Positions 47,777 to 56,743 of a stretch of 64,000 nt of DNA are shown piece by piece; position 1 is the stretch's first letter, and each line of letters starts with the position of its first letter. A model generated the notes under the pieces. That model worked only from the letters and a program-made list of their open reading frames with translations. It made no database searches and was not told the origin of the DNA. Both the position numbers and the translations under genes were made by a program. The stretch is from Methylovirgula sp. HY1. GTDB lineage: Bacteria > Pseudomonadota > Alphaproteobacteria > Rhizobiales > Beijerinckiaceae. The stretch is taken from contig NZ_CP073764.1 in NCBI RefSeq assembly GCF_019343105.1, forward strand, positions 2,530,001 through 2,594,000. Reading direction: 5' to 3'.

Positions 47777-49351
47777 TCAATTGTCGATCAGCATCCGCTT
47801 CAAGAGATCGACTTCCTCGGACAGCTTGCCGTCCGCCTTGGCCAGCGCCTCGATCTTGCGGACTGCGTGCAACACAGTGGTGTGATCTCTGCCACCAAAC
47901 CTACGCCCGATCTCCGGCAGCGAGCGCGGCGTCAGCACCTTGGCGAGATACATGGCGATCTGCCTTGGCCGTACGACATTGGCGGTCCGCCGCGATGACA
48001 GAATATCAGCGCGCGTCACATTATAGTGGCTTGCAACGAGCTTTTGGATCTCCTCGATCTTGACCCGTTTCGGCTCGCGCGTGCGCACCAGGTCGCAGAT
48101 CGCCGCTTCCGCCGCTTCGACGCTGAGCGGCAGGCCGGTCAGCGAAGTATGGGCGACGAGCCGATTGACGGCGCCGTCGAGGTCGCGGCCATTCGTCTGA
48201 ATGACGCTCGCGACATAGGCGATGACCGGCGACGGAATGTCGAAATGCGGGTGCAGGATCTTAGCGGCGGCGACCCTGGCTTCGAGCAATTTGATCCGCA
48301 GCAATTCGTCGAGGCCGCCCATCTCGATACAGAGGCCACCGGCAAAGCGCGAACGAACGCGCTCGTCGAGGCTTTCGAGATCCGCGGGCGGCCGATCCGC
48401 GGCGATGACGATCTGCCGGCGCGCATCGATCAGAGCGTTGAGCGTATGACAGAACTCCTGCTGGATCGATTTGCCTTGCAGAAACTGCACATCGTCGATG
48501 ACGAGCAGATCGATGGCGCGCAACTTCTCTTTGAACGCGATTGCCGTTTGCGCCTTTAGAGCACAGACGAAGCCATGCATGAATTTTTCCGCGGTCAGAT
48601 AGATGACGCGCCGCTTGACGCTCGTCGCCGCATGCGCGACCGCCTGCAGAAGATGGGTTTTGCCGAGTCCGACCGCGGCATGGATATATAGCGGATTGAA
48701 CGAAAGCGGATCGCCGTTTCCGGCAAAAGCGACATTTTGTGCCGCGGCATAGGCGAGCTGATTGGAGCGGCCGACCAGGAAGCTCGAAAAATTCAGCCGT
48801 CTGTCGAGAGGCGAGCCGCTGAGTATGTCGGCATCCGCGCTCTCGCGTATGTATTGTTTGCTGGATTTGTCATAACCCTGCGTTGCCGTGCCAGCCAGGG
48901 GCTCTGGGCCAACCCAGGCGCGTTGAGATGCATTGTCGCTGAAACCGCCGGCATTTTCGGGCGCATTTTTTTGCGCATACTCCGCCACCGGCGCGGTGCG
49001 CGGATGCGCCATGCGTGACGATGACCGCACGCTGATGGCGACGTTTTTGACATCGTCGAATTCGGCGATGATCGCGGTCAGCAACTTTTCCGCGTAATGC
49101 GCCTGAATCCAGCTTTTCAGGAATTTTGTCGGTACGGAGAGATGGGCGGTTTGCTCGGCGACTGTCTCCATTTCTAAGCGCGCGAACCAAGAGCCGAAGA
49201 CGGCGTCGCCGAGTTCGGCACGCAGACGGCGGCAAATCGCGGTCCATGCGGCCGCACGGTTCGCGTCGCGTGACTCAGCGACAGGCGCGATATTATCGCG
49301 GCGTATATTGATCTCTGCGTGTTCATTCAAAGTGGGACGTGGCTTGAGCAT
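47777..49351 (-). CDS. dnaA: chromosomal replication initiator DnaA
   Basis: DnaA opens the replication origin. The 524-residue protein has domain I ([20 protein letters not shown]), a long variable domain II, and the AAA+ domain with Walker [41 protein letters not shown] and the Arg-finger region [13 protein letters not shown]. Domain IV ends with the signature [15 protein letters not shown] that binds DnaA boxes. A stretch of about 1.3 kb without genes lies upstream. The gene is followed by ruvC-ruvA rather than by the dnaN-recF set of many bacteria. Confidence 0.96.
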   Translation of the reverse strand: MLKPRPTLNEHAEINIRRDNIAPVAESRDANRAAAWTAICRRLRAELGDAVFGSWFARLEMETVAEQTAHLSVPTKFLKSWIQAHYAEKLLTAIIAEFDDVKNVAISVRSSSRMAHPRTAPVAEYAQKNAPENAGGFSDNASQRAWVGPEPLAGTATQGYDKSSKQYIRESADADILSGSPLDRRLNFSSFLVGRSNQLAYAAAQNVAFAGNGDPLSFNPLYIHAAVGLGKTHLLQAVAHAATSVKRRVIYLTAEKFMHGFVCALKAQTAIAFKEKLRAIDLLVIDDVQFLQGKSIQQEFCHTLNALIDARRQIVIAADRPPADLESLDERVRSRFAGGLCIEMGGLDELLRIKLLEARVAAAKILHPHFDIPSPVIAYVASVIQTNGRDLDGAVNRLVAHTSLTGLPLSVEAAEAAICDLVRTREPKRVKIEEIQKLVASHYNVTRADILSSRRTANVVRPRQIAMYLAKVLTPRSLPEIGRRFGGRDHTTVLHAVRKIEALAKADGKLSEEVDLLKRMLIDN

Positions 49352-50663
49352 TGTGGTCTTCTTGAGCGCAAAAATCCGACCAGCGCTGGAGAGCGCCAGG
49401 CATTTTACGAATGGAGGGACGATAGGGACAGCTTTCTAAGGCATCAGCTTTTTGGCTGATGTCGATGCCGCGTCGAAGACCGGTAGCTATCGAATAAGCC
49501 TCTCGAACGAGGCTCGAAAAAGATCAATCGGTGGTGGGCAACGGACTGGTTCATAGCCAATACTTCCCCCTCTTCGAAATCCATAATTTCGAAGTACCTT
49601 TTCGACAAAGCGGATGAATAGATTGGGCGCGATGGACGGTGCCTAAAAGGCCTCATGCCCTAGCGAACAGCTTGTAGCTATCATTTATCATGTCTTTCTT
49701 CGTATAGACCGCCGCTGCACGAAAAGTGCACCTCGATCAACGATACTGGGAAAACACGCTTGAGGTTCACTCAAAGCTTTCGCGCAATCGGCAACTCCGA
49801 TCGTTAAAAACAGACTAACATAGGAGATGGGTGGCGCAAATCGATCGTGTCACGAAAATTTCACTCCGCGATGATCGCGCGCATCATCGAACCGCCCCGC
49901 ATCAATGGCTGACCAAACGTAAGCACCTGATTCCGCGTTGATCCGTCGGCGCGTCGCTAACGCTTCAACGCTTTCGCCACAGTTCCATGAATCTTTCGGA
50001 CCAGATCGCATCCGCATCTGCGCGGACCATAAAAATCCCGAGTCAAGTCACACCGAGGAAGGCCAAAACAAGGCCTTTCTTATAAGCGCCTGAATCGAAT
50101 AGAATTTGAATGCGCAGGCCTGACCCGACGGTGAAAAAATTTATGACGTCGCTTTGCCCAAATGCCGGCGCAAAATTTCGGATAGAAAATGACGCGACAT
50201 TAGATTGTCGCAGAATCGTCGCCGTTTTTCCGGCGCTGAGGATCGCGGGCACGAGCTGACTGCGGTCTTGCAAACCCGATCAAAAAATCGTCCGGGCGGC
50301 CGATGGAATGCAATCTAATTTATTGACTCAGCGTATGTTGAATGATGCGCGCTGCACTGCGGTATTGCCTCGCTCGCGCCGCGCGAATGCGGATCACGCA
50401 CATTCATCGCGCATGGCGATCGTAGCGCCTTCCGTCATATCTGACGAACGACAGTGTGCCTGCTCGCATCTGCCTTATAGGGAGAACCGCGATCCGGGCG
50501 CGCCGATGGCGTTTATTTGAATGCATCTAAAGTTTTATAGAGTCATCGGATTATAGGGTGGTTTCGACGCCATCGGTTTTTCAGGCCGCTTGCATATGGA
50601 CATTATGCGACCCGCGCAATCTTGATTGCGGCGCAACATAAGATCGAGATGCGCCGTTTCGCG
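49352..50663. other. long gene-free stretch upstream of dnaA
   Basis: About 1.3 kb without a supported gene, somewhat AT-richer than its surroundings. It holds a small hairpin CATCAGC/GCTGATG at 49442-49461, a near match to a CtrA box (TTAA, 7 bases, CTAAC) at 49804-49819, and the terminator-like hairpin at 50066-50090. I found no perfect DnaA box (TTATCCACA). Short ORFs here lack ribosome binding sites. Confidence 0.5.
50070..50093 (+). terminator. terminator-like hairpin in the dnaA upstream stretch
   Basis: AAGGCC and GGCCTT pair around AAAACAA and are followed by TCTTAT on the plus strand. There is no obvious plus-strand gene before it, so its target transcript is unknown. Confidence 0.35.
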
Positions 50664-52313
50664 CTACGCCTTCAGCAATGCTTCGAGCGTTTCGATTCGA
50701 TCGGCTTCATTGGCCGGCTTGTCCCAACGGATGCGGCTGATCCTCGGAAAGCGCAAAGCAAGGCCGGATTTGTGGCGGGCGGATTGGTTGACGCCTTCAA
50801 AGGCGATCTCCAGAACGAGGCCTTCCGCCTTGCCATGGCCGACTTCGCGCACGGGTCCGAACCGATTGCTCGTATGAGCGCGAACATAGCTGTCGAGGTG
50901 CCGCAATTCTTCGTCGGTGAAACCGAAATAGGCCTTGCCGACAGGAACGAGGACGTCGGCAGAGTCACGGTTGTGCCATACGCCGAACGTGTAATCCGAG
51001 TAGAGCGATGATCGCTTGCCGTGGCCGCGCTGCGCATACATCAATACGGCGTCGATCGTGTCCGGATCGCGTTTCCATTTGAACCAATAGCCTTTCGGCC
51101 GCCCAGCGAGATAGGGCGAATCCGCGCGTTTCAGCATGACGCCTTCGATCGCCGCCGCATCGTTGCCGGCGCCTGCGGCAGCCGGATCGCAACGCGCGGT
51201 TGCGAGTGCATCCCAGGATTGGGTCTCGATCATGGGCGAAAGGTCGAGACGTTTCGTTTTCGTGCCGGCGACGAAGTTTTCGAGGCGGCGGCGTCTTTCG
51301 ACGAAGGGCAACGGTCGCAAATCTTCGCCATCGAGACTCAATATGTCATAGGCACGGATATGGGCCGGATAGTCGGCGAGGAGCTTGGGCGATACCAGCT
51401 TGCGGTTGAGTCTTTGCTGTAGAATTCCAAAGGATTGTGTTTGCCCGTCGCGCACGATCAGCAATTCGCCGTCGAGCGCAAACGAGCGCGGAGCTGCCTC
51501 CGCCAATGCAGTGACCAGATCGGGAAAGGCGACGGAAATATCCTCGCCGGTTCGCGAAAAGAGCCTGACGATTCTGCTGCCGTTGAGGTTGTCTCCGACG
51601 GCCGCTTGCACGCGAATGCCGTCCCATTTCCATTCGGCGCAAAATTCTGCGAGCGGCAATGTCGCCTGATCGGCGGCATCGAGGGCATGCGCGAGCATGG
51701 CCGAGCGGAACGGCGCGGCATCGCGCGTTTCAGGCTTGTCAGCACGTGCTTCGAGCCAGGCGAATAAGTCGAGATAAGGTGGTTTGAGCGCATGCCAGAC
51801 GTCTTCAATTTCATTGGTGGGCCGCCCTCCAAATTCGGCGACCGCTTGCTTGGCGAGACCTGCCGAGACACCGATCCGCAACGCGCCGGTGATCAGTTTC
51901 AGCAAGGCCCACCGGCCGGTTTCGTCGAGCGCGTCGAGAAAGCGCGCGAGAATGCGCGGCTGATCGCTGCTGGTGGCTTGCGTGAGACCTTGGATGACGT
52001 CGGTGAGGCTCAATTCGGAGACATATGCCGCGGCGGTTGCCGCTGCAGGCCAAAGCAAGGCCACCGTCTCCGAAAGGTCGCCCACATAATCATAAGAGAG
52101 CGCGAAAAGATATGGATCGACGCGGTCGGCGATCAGAATTTTTATGAGTTTCGGCTTGGCATGCCGGAAGCTCAGGGCATTGGTCAGCGCGGCGAGCGCA
52201 AAGCCGCGATCGGGATCCTCGGTCGTACGAAAATAATCGGCCATCAGCCGAATTTTGGCATGGCGCGAGGGTTCGAACGCCAGTCGGTCGAGAAGCGCGG
52301 CGAAGCGATTCAT
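50664..52313 (-). CDS. ATP-dependent DNA ligase (ligase-associated DNA damage response type)
   Basis: The 549-residue ligase has an N-terminal alpha-helical DNA-binding domain, the adenylation motif EWKWDGIRVQ with the nucleophilic Lys near residue 228, motif III-like SFALDGELLIV, GVMLKRADSPYLAGRPKGYWFKWKRD spanning motifs IV-V in two parts (GVMLKRADSPYLAGRP and KGYWFKWKRD), and an OB domain. It belongs to the bacterial LigB/LigC-like group that travels with a metallo-beta-lactamase exonuclease, an Lhr-type helicase and a phosphoesterase. Here only the exonuclease is present, overlapping the ligase start by 4 bases. Confidence 0.88.
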   Translation of the reverse strand: MNRFAALLDRLAFEPSRHAKIRLMADYFRTTEDPDRGFALAALTNALSFRHAKPKLIKILIADRVDPYLFALSYDYVGDLSETVALLWPAAATAAAYVSELSLTDVIQGLTQATSSDQPRILARFLDALDETGRWALLKLITGALRIGVSAGLAKQAVAEFGGRPTNEIEDVWHALKPPYLDLFAWLEARADKPETRDAAPFRSAMLAHALDAADQATLPLAEFCAEWKWDGIRVQAAVGDNLNGSRIVRLFSRTGEDISVAFPDLVTALAEAAPRSFALDGELLIVRDGQTQSFGILQQRLNRKLVSPKLLADYPAHIRAYDILSLDGEDLRPLPFVERRRRLENFVAGTKTKRLDLSPMIETQSWDALATARCDPAAAGAGNDAAAIEGVMLKRADSPYLAGRPKGYWFKWKRDPDTIDAVLMYAQRGHGKRSSLYSDYTFGVWHNRDSADVLVPVGKAYFGFTDEELRHLDSYVRAHTSNRFGPVREVGHGKAEGLVLEIAFEGVNQSARHKSGLALRFPRISRIRWDKPANEADRIETLEALLKA

Positions 52314-53338
52314 TCCGGGGCCTCGGCGGCGCGCGCCGCCTCCTCGTCGCCATAGCCCATGAGATGAAGCGGGGCGGCGGCAATGCCGCGGGTCTGCGCC
52401 CAGTGGACGAGCGCATCGCTTTCACCATGCGTGACCAGAAGCTCGGTGCAGCCGGTGTCGACGATCGTGCGGCAGAGCGCGTCCCAATCGGCGTGATCGG
52501 AAATGACGAGCGGCAGTTCGATGCCGCGCTGCCTGGCCCTGGCGCGAACCCGCATCCAACCGGAGGCAAAAACCTTCCGCGGTTCCGCTTCGCTTCGCGA
52601 TGCGAGATCGCTAAGCCACATCGGCGGGCAGAGGATGATTTCGCCGCGGAGCTTCGCCATGTCGGCCGGCGTCAGCCGCCGCAATGTGCCGAAGGCGAGG
52701 CCGGTGCTCTCATAATAATCCGTGAGCGCCGTGAGGCTCGGATGGATGAAGATCGGCTTCTCGTAACCTTCGGCGCGCAATAAGGCAAGGATCCGCTGCG
52801 CCTTGCCGAGCGCATAGGCGCCGACGAAATGCGCGCGTTCCGGGAACAGGTGCAGCGACGCGAGGAGCTTGCCGATTTCACCGGCCGGATCGCCATGGCG
52901 AAAGACCGGCAGGCCGAATGTGGCTTCGGTGATGAAGCAATCGCAGGCAACCGGCTCAAAGCCGCGACAGGTTGGATCGGCTTGCCGCTTATAGTCGCCG
53001 GAAATGACGATTCGCTTACCCTGAAAAGAAAGAAGGATTTGCGCCGAGCCGAGCACATGGCCGGCCGGATGGAAGCTGACGGTGACCGCGCCGAGCCGCA
53101 GCTCTTCGCCATAGGCGATCGCCTGCATCTCTGCGGCAAAACCGGCGCCACAGCGCAACGCCATGATCGCCAGCGTTTCCTTGGTGGCCAGCACTTTGGC
53201 ATGGCCCGAACGGGCATGATCGGAGTGGCCGTGGGTGATGAGCGCGCGTGGCACGGCGCGCAGCGGATCGATGTAGAAATCGCCGACGCTGCAATAGAGG
53301 CCAGCCGGGGTGAGATTAAGAAGGTCTGCGGCGTCCAT
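52310..53338 (-). CDS. ligase-associated DNA damage response exonuclease
   Basis: The 342-residue metallo-beta-lactamase-fold nuclease has ALITHGHSDHARSGH, the HxHxDH metal motif near residue 36, FHPAGHVLGSAQILL, ISGDYKRQADPTC and VISDHADWDALC, as in the SNM1/Artemis-like exonuclease that accompanies this ligase type. It would trim DNA ends for the ligase in repair. The ligase follows with an ATGA overlap, so the two proteins are co-produced. The start is ATG (MDAADLLNLTPAGLY). Confidence 0.88.
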   Translation of the reverse strand: MDAADLLNLTPAGLYCSVGDFYIDPLRAVPRALITHGHSDHARSGHAKVLATKETLAIMALRCGAGFAAEMQAIAYGEELRLGAVTVSFHPAGHVLGSAQILLSFQGKRIVISGDYKRQADPTCRGFEPVACDCFITEATFGLPVFRHGDPAGEIGKLLASLHLFPERAHFVGAYALGKAQRILALLRAEGYEKPIFIHPSLTALTDYYESTGLAFGTLRRLTPADMAKLRGEIILCPPMWLSDLASRSEAEPRKVFASGWMRVRARARQRGIELPLVISDHADWDALCRTIVDTGCTELLVTHGESDALVHWAQTRGIAAAPLHLMGYGDEEAARAAEAPE

Positions 53339-53451
53339 GTTGACGTGGAGATAAGGATGCCGCCGCTTTATTTTGAGGGGTTATCGCCGGAAGGCCCCGC
53401 CGCCGGCGGCGGGGCGTGTTTGTCGGTCAGGCTGCGCTGTCGGACCGGGCG

Positions 53452-53928
53452 CTATTGGCACACTTCATATCTGCGATAGCCGATGAAATGGCCTTTGTGG
53501 TTATAGGCGCGCCGACGGACGTAATAGCAGGTGCTGGTAGGATAGCCGTAGCCATAGTTGTAACCATAGGGATAGCCGTAGCCATAACCATAGGGATAGC
53601 CGTAGCCATAACCATAGGGGTAGCCATAGCCATAACCATAAGGATAGCCAAGGCCAAGACCAAGGCCAAGGCCATAGCCGCCCCAACCCCAACCTCCGCC
53701 CCAACCCCAGCCTCTGCCGCCCCAGCCCCTGCCGCCCCAGCCCCTGCCGCCCCAGCCTCTGCCGCCCCAGCCACCGCCATGGAATCCACCGCCATGGAAG
53801 CCGCCACCGTGGCCACCGCCATGACCGCCGCCACGTGCGGCAGCGGGACTCGAGGTCGTCACCGCGAACGCTCCTATAGCCAAGGCGGCGACAGCGCCCA
53901 CGAGCGTCTTATTAAACATTGTTGACAT
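53452..53928 (-). CDS. exported Gly/Tyr-rich repeat protein
   Basis: The 158-residue product begins MSTMFNKTLVGAVAALAIGA, a signal peptide, and continues ARGGGHGGGHGGGFHGGGF, several WGGRG repeats, and a long run of YGYGYPYG units. It ends with a less repetitive tail containing two cysteines (CYYVRRRAYNHKGHFIGYRR). GGGAG precedes the ATG at 53928. It is a paralogue of the next gene upstream, sharing the signal, the WGGRG block and the FIGY tail. Function is unknown; the composition recalls cell-surface or structural glycine-rich proteins. Confidence 0.8.
   Translation of the reverse strand: MSTMFNKTLVGAVAALAIGAFAVTTSSPAAARGGGHGGGHGGGFHGGGFHGGGWGGRGWGGRGWGGRGWGGRGWGWGGGWGWGGYGLGLGLGLGYPYGYGYGYPYGYGYGYPYGYGYGYPYGYNYGYGYPTSTCYYVRRRAYNHKGHFIGYRRYEVCQ
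53540..53650. repeat. 24-base tandem repeat inside the Gly/Tyr-rich gene
   Basis: Units of 24 bases starting GGATAGCCGTAGCCATAACC run at 53570-53593, 53594-53617 and 53618-53641, with a longer variant before and a partial one after. They encode YGYGYPYG. The first two units are identical, which suggests recent slippage. Confidence 0.8.
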
Positions 53929-54129
53929 GCTCTGCTCCCTTGCTCTCGAGCGGCGGCCCACGCGACGACACTTTTTGTGTGATCTTGGCGGTTCCGTCCG
54001 GACGAACAGTGTAGCCCTGATGATTGGCTGCATGGGCGATTTCGCTATGGAGACATGCGCGCGCCACTCACATTGAGAGCCCGCCGCTTTGGTGGCATGG
54101 CTCAATGAACCAGCAGCGCTTACGCCGGC

Positions 54130-54522
54130 TCAGTAGCACTGATAGCCGATGAAGCGTCCATAATAATCATAAGCTGGGTAATTACAGCTTCCATAGCCGT
54201 AGCCGTAGCCGGGATAGCCGGGATAGCCATAGCCGTATCCGTAATAAGGGGTCGCTAACGCCGCGCCTAGAGCAAGGCCGCCGAGCAGGCCCGCGCCGCC
54301 CCAGCCCCAGCCGCCGCCCCAGCCACCACCCCAACCTCTCCCGCCCCAACCTCTGCCGCCCCAGCCCCTGCCACCCCAGCCGCCATGGACACCGCCGCCA
54401 TGGAATCCACCGCCGTGGAAGCCGCCGCCGCGTGCAGATGCCGGAGTCGTGGCCGCAACGGTCGCTCCCATAGTCAGCGCGGCAACTGCACCGATGAGCG
54501 TCCTTTTCAACATAGTTGACAT
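54130..54522 (-). CDS. exported Gly/Tyr-rich protein, paralogue
   Basis: The 130-residue product begins MSTMLKRTLIGAVAALTMGA and shares with its downstream paralogue the signal peptide, the FHGGG and WGGRG blocks, the Tyr-rich YGYGYPGYPGYG region and a tail with FIGY. It has a hydrophobic centre (GAGLLGGLALGAALATPY) that the other lacks. AAGGAG lies before the ATG at 54522. An IS3-family element is inserted 64 bases upstream of the start codon, so its native promoter region may be cut off. Confidence 0.8.
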   Translation of the reverse strand: MSTMLKRTLIGAVAALTMGATVAATTPASARGGGFHGGGFHGGGVHGGWGGRGWGGRGWGGRGWGGGWGGGWGWGGAGLLGGLALGAALATPYYGYGYGYPGYPGYGYGYGSCNYPAYDYYGRFIGYQCY

Positions 54523-54616
54523 GGTGTGCTCCTTACTCTGGTGGTCGGGTGGCTGGCTGTGCGTGATCGCACCTCTTTCAAAGCCTTGGCCTGCTGCCGG
54601 TTTCGTGGACACGCAG

Positions 54617-55483
54617 TTAAGCTAACCCACCCTTCGTCTCAAACTCAATCGGGCTGAGATATCCCAAAGTCGAGTGTCTGCGAACCGCGTTGTAGAAGCG
54701 CTCGATGTAATCGAACACGTCGGCTCTGGCCTGGTCTCTGGTCCGATAGACCTTTGCCGCCGTTCGCTCGGTCTTGAGCGACGAGAAGAAGCTCTCCATC
54801 GCGGCGTTGTCCCAGCAATTGCCGGATCGGCTCATCGAACAAGCAACACCGTGCTCGGCGAGCAAGCGCTGGAACGGCTCGCTCGTATATTGGCTGCCGC
54901 GATCCGAGTGATGTAGCAGAGCATTCGGTCTTCCACGCCGCCAGATCGCCATCAGGAGGGCGTCGGTGACGAGCCCCGCCGTCATCTCGGCCTTCATCGA
55001 CCAGCCGACGACGCGCCGCGAGAACAGATCGATCACCGCCGCAACATAGAGCCATCCCTCGGCCGTCCAGATATAGGTGAAGTCGGCGATCCATTTCTGG
55101 TTCGGCCGCTGCGCCACGAACTGACGATCGAGGACATTGGCGGCAATCGCCGTGGAAAGGCGCTCGTCGCCATCCTTTGGCAGTCCCCGCCGGCGCGGCC
55201 GCGCCCGCAGGGCTTGCGCCCGCATCAGGCGCTCGATCTTGTGCAGCCCACAGGAAACGCCCTCGGCCAGAACATCCCGCCAGACCCGGCGGGCGCCATA
55301 GGTGCGGGCGCTGGCCATGAAGCTCGCCCGCACCTTGGCGCCGATCGCTTCATCGCTCTTGGCCCGCCGGCTCGGAGCGCGTCGCAGCCAGGCATGAAAG
55401 CCGGAACGGGAGACGGACAGAGCTTCGCACATCCAGGCCACCGGCCAGATCGCGCGGTGCTTCGCAATGAAGGAGAACTTCAT
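54617..55483 (-). CDS. IS3-family transposase OrfB (DDE integrase domain)
   Basis: The 288-residue frame has an N-terminal HTH_21-like region (SRSGFHAWLRR) and an rve catalytic domain with KWIADFTYIWTAEG (first Asp), LLHHSDRGSQYTS (second Asp) and NAAMESFFSSLKTE (Glu), followed by RHSTLGYLSPIEFE. It overlaps orfA by 4 bases. Production as an OrfAB fusion through the slippery site at 55513-55519 is expected. Confidence 0.93.
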   Translation of the reverse strand: MKFSFIAKHRAIWPVAWMCEALSVSRSGFHAWLRRAPSRRAKSDEAIGAKVRASFMASARTYGARRVWRDVLAEGVSCGLHKIERLMRAQALRARPRRRGLPKDGDERLSTAIAANVLDRQFVAQRPNQKWIADFTYIWTAEGWLYVAAVIDLFSRRVVGWSMKAEMTAGLVTDALLMAIWRRGRPNALLHHSDRGSQYTSEPFQRLLAEHGVACSMSRSGNCWDNAAMESFFSSLKTERTAAKVYRTRDQARADVFDYIERFYNAVRRHSTLGYLSPIEFETKGGLA

Positions 55484-55770
55484 GTCGACTCCTTCGCGAA
55501 GAACGCCGCGGCCTTTTTTAAAATATCGCGCTCCGCCCTGAGTCTGGTCACCTCGCGCCGAAGGCGCTCGATCTCGAGTTGCTCGGCTTTCATCTGGCCC
55601 TGACCGGGGAAGGCTTGAACCGGGTCAGTGGCCAACTCCTTCACCCATTTGCGCAGAACGTTCTCATGAACCTCAAGATCGCGCGAGGCCTGGGCGACCG
55701 CAACACCCCGATCTCGGATCAGCCGAACCGCCTCGACCTTAAACTCCCGCGAAAACTTCCGTCGTTGCAT
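55480..55770 (-). CDS. IS3-family transposase OrfA (HTH)
   Basis: The 96-residue protein begins MQRRKFSREFKVEAVRLIRD, the HTH_Tnp_1 DNA-binding domain, and ends in a leucine-zipper-like helix (MKAEQLEIERLRREVTRLRA). It binds the inverted repeats and dimerises. GGAGG precedes its ATG. Confidence 0.93.
   Translation of the reverse strand: MQRRKFSREFKVEAVRLIRDRGVAVAQASRDLEVHENVLRKWVKELATDPVQAFPGQGQMKAEQLEIERLRREVTRLRAERDILKKAAAFFAKEST
55513..55519 (-). promoter_or_regulatory. programmed -1 frameshift site
   Basis: The heptamer A AAA AAG lies in the orfA frame (codons TTA AAA AAG) about 30 bases before the orfB start. It is the classic slippery sequence used by IS3 elements to make the OrfAB transposase. 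Confidence 0.75.
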
Positions 55771-55831
55771 CTGCTACCTCCGGCTCCATGAAACACCTAA
55801 TCTCGGTGTCCATCAAACCGGCAGCAGGCCA

Positions 55832-56300
55832 CCTGAAGGGGTCCAGCTCCGACGATATGGGTCTGGAGGGTCGGCTGAATCCAACAATGTCGCCAACCAT
55901 TCGGACGGCGGAAATTCAATTCCTAGGATCAATCCCGGATCTTGCTTTGATACAAATCACGGTCGAGTTGAATTTGCGATGAATGCAATTTTTCTCCATC
56001 AGTTCCCGTCCGAAACGGAGAATTGACCGACACGTGACAAAGATCGGCTTGCGATTACGAGAAATTTTTTAATTGAAATGGAGCCGATAAGCGTCCGCTC
56101 GTTGAGCCTCGTTTATTGATTGCCATCCCGCGTTTTGCTCTGTCGGCATGGAGGGCGGCGCCGCGGTCGGGCCTCGACCACCTCGAACAGACCATTGATA
56201 GCGTGGGTGTTGGGTTGCGGTGCCCCGACCACTTTGGCCGCGCCGTCGAGGTTACAGGAAAGAGTCTTCGTCGATTTTCCGGAACATTGCTCCGGAGCCT
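55832..56300. other. gene-free stretch upstream of the IS element
   Basis: About 470 bases without a supported gene; the middle part (about 55900-56100) is AT-rich. It probably contains what was the upstream region of the Gly/Tyr-rich gene before the IS inserted. Confidence 0.45.
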
Positions 56301-56636
56301 TCATTTCCTGCTCTTATCTGACGAATGGGTGAGAGCGAGCGTCTCGCGCGCGGTTGTCGTGAGTCGGCTTTCGATCTTGCTGGCAAGCGTCGCAAGCAGC
56401 CATGGCAGGAGAATTTCGACGCGGACAGACTCGGCTGCCACGTCGATATGCGCCTTGATCTCTTGCGTCAGCGCAATGACGCGGACCTCGGCCGCATCGC
56501 CCATCCACACGATGTCGGAATGGGCAAATTTATCGACATAGGCGCTTTTCAATAGATCGATCTCGGCCGCGACGCGGCGGCGCGCTTCGTCTTTGCCGAG
56601 CCCATGCGGGAGGGTGATCACGATCGATTTCGACAT
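56301..56636 (-). CDS. polyhydroxyalkanoic acid system family protein
   Basis: The 111-residue protein starts MSKSIVITLPHGLGKDEARR and has VDKFAHSDIVWMGDAAEVRV and VRVEILLPWLLATLASKIE, matching the small family annotated from PHA gene regions. Its role in polyester granule formation is not proven. It follows the cupin gene by about 107 bases on the same strand. Confidence 0.75.
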   Translation of the reverse strand: MSKSIVITLPHGLGKDEARRRVAAEIDLLKSAYVDKFAHSDIVWMGDAAEVRVIALTQEIKAHIDVAAESVRVEILLPWLLATLASKIESRLTTTARETLALTHSSDKSRK

Positions 56637-56743
56637 GCGTGGTCTCTATGATTTTGCCGCGTCGTCTCGGGGCCGGTGCTTCGACGAGAAGGCTTGTCCA
56701 ATGCGAAACGCATCAAACGCCGGCGCGCAGAAAAGCGCGATGT

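Larger units (their letters stand above)
54587..55831 (-). mobile_element. complete IS3-family insertion sequence
   Basis: A 1245-bp element bounded by TGGCCTGCTGCCGGTTT at the left and its inverse AAACCGGCAGCAGGCCA at the right; the inverted repeats continue imperfectly for about 35 bases, sharing TGGACAC. It carries orfA and orfB in the minus direction. The 3-base sequence CCT flanks both ends (54584-54586 and 55832-55834), the target duplication expected for the IS3 family. Both reading frames are intact, so it may be active. Confidence 0.93.

Noticed and set aside
49352-50663. DnaA-box cluster marking a replication origin
   Set aside because: No perfect or convincing TTATCCACA-type boxes were found by eye; GANTC sites occur at about the chance rate.
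53540-53770. CRISPR-like short regular repeats
   Set aside because: The units are in frame inside a Gly/Tyr-rich coding region, contiguous without spacers, and encode a peptide repeat.
55480-55483. IS3 orfA/orfB overlap read as a disrupted transposase gene
   Set aside because: The two-frame arrangement with an A AAA AAG site is normal for this family, so it is not a pseudogene.
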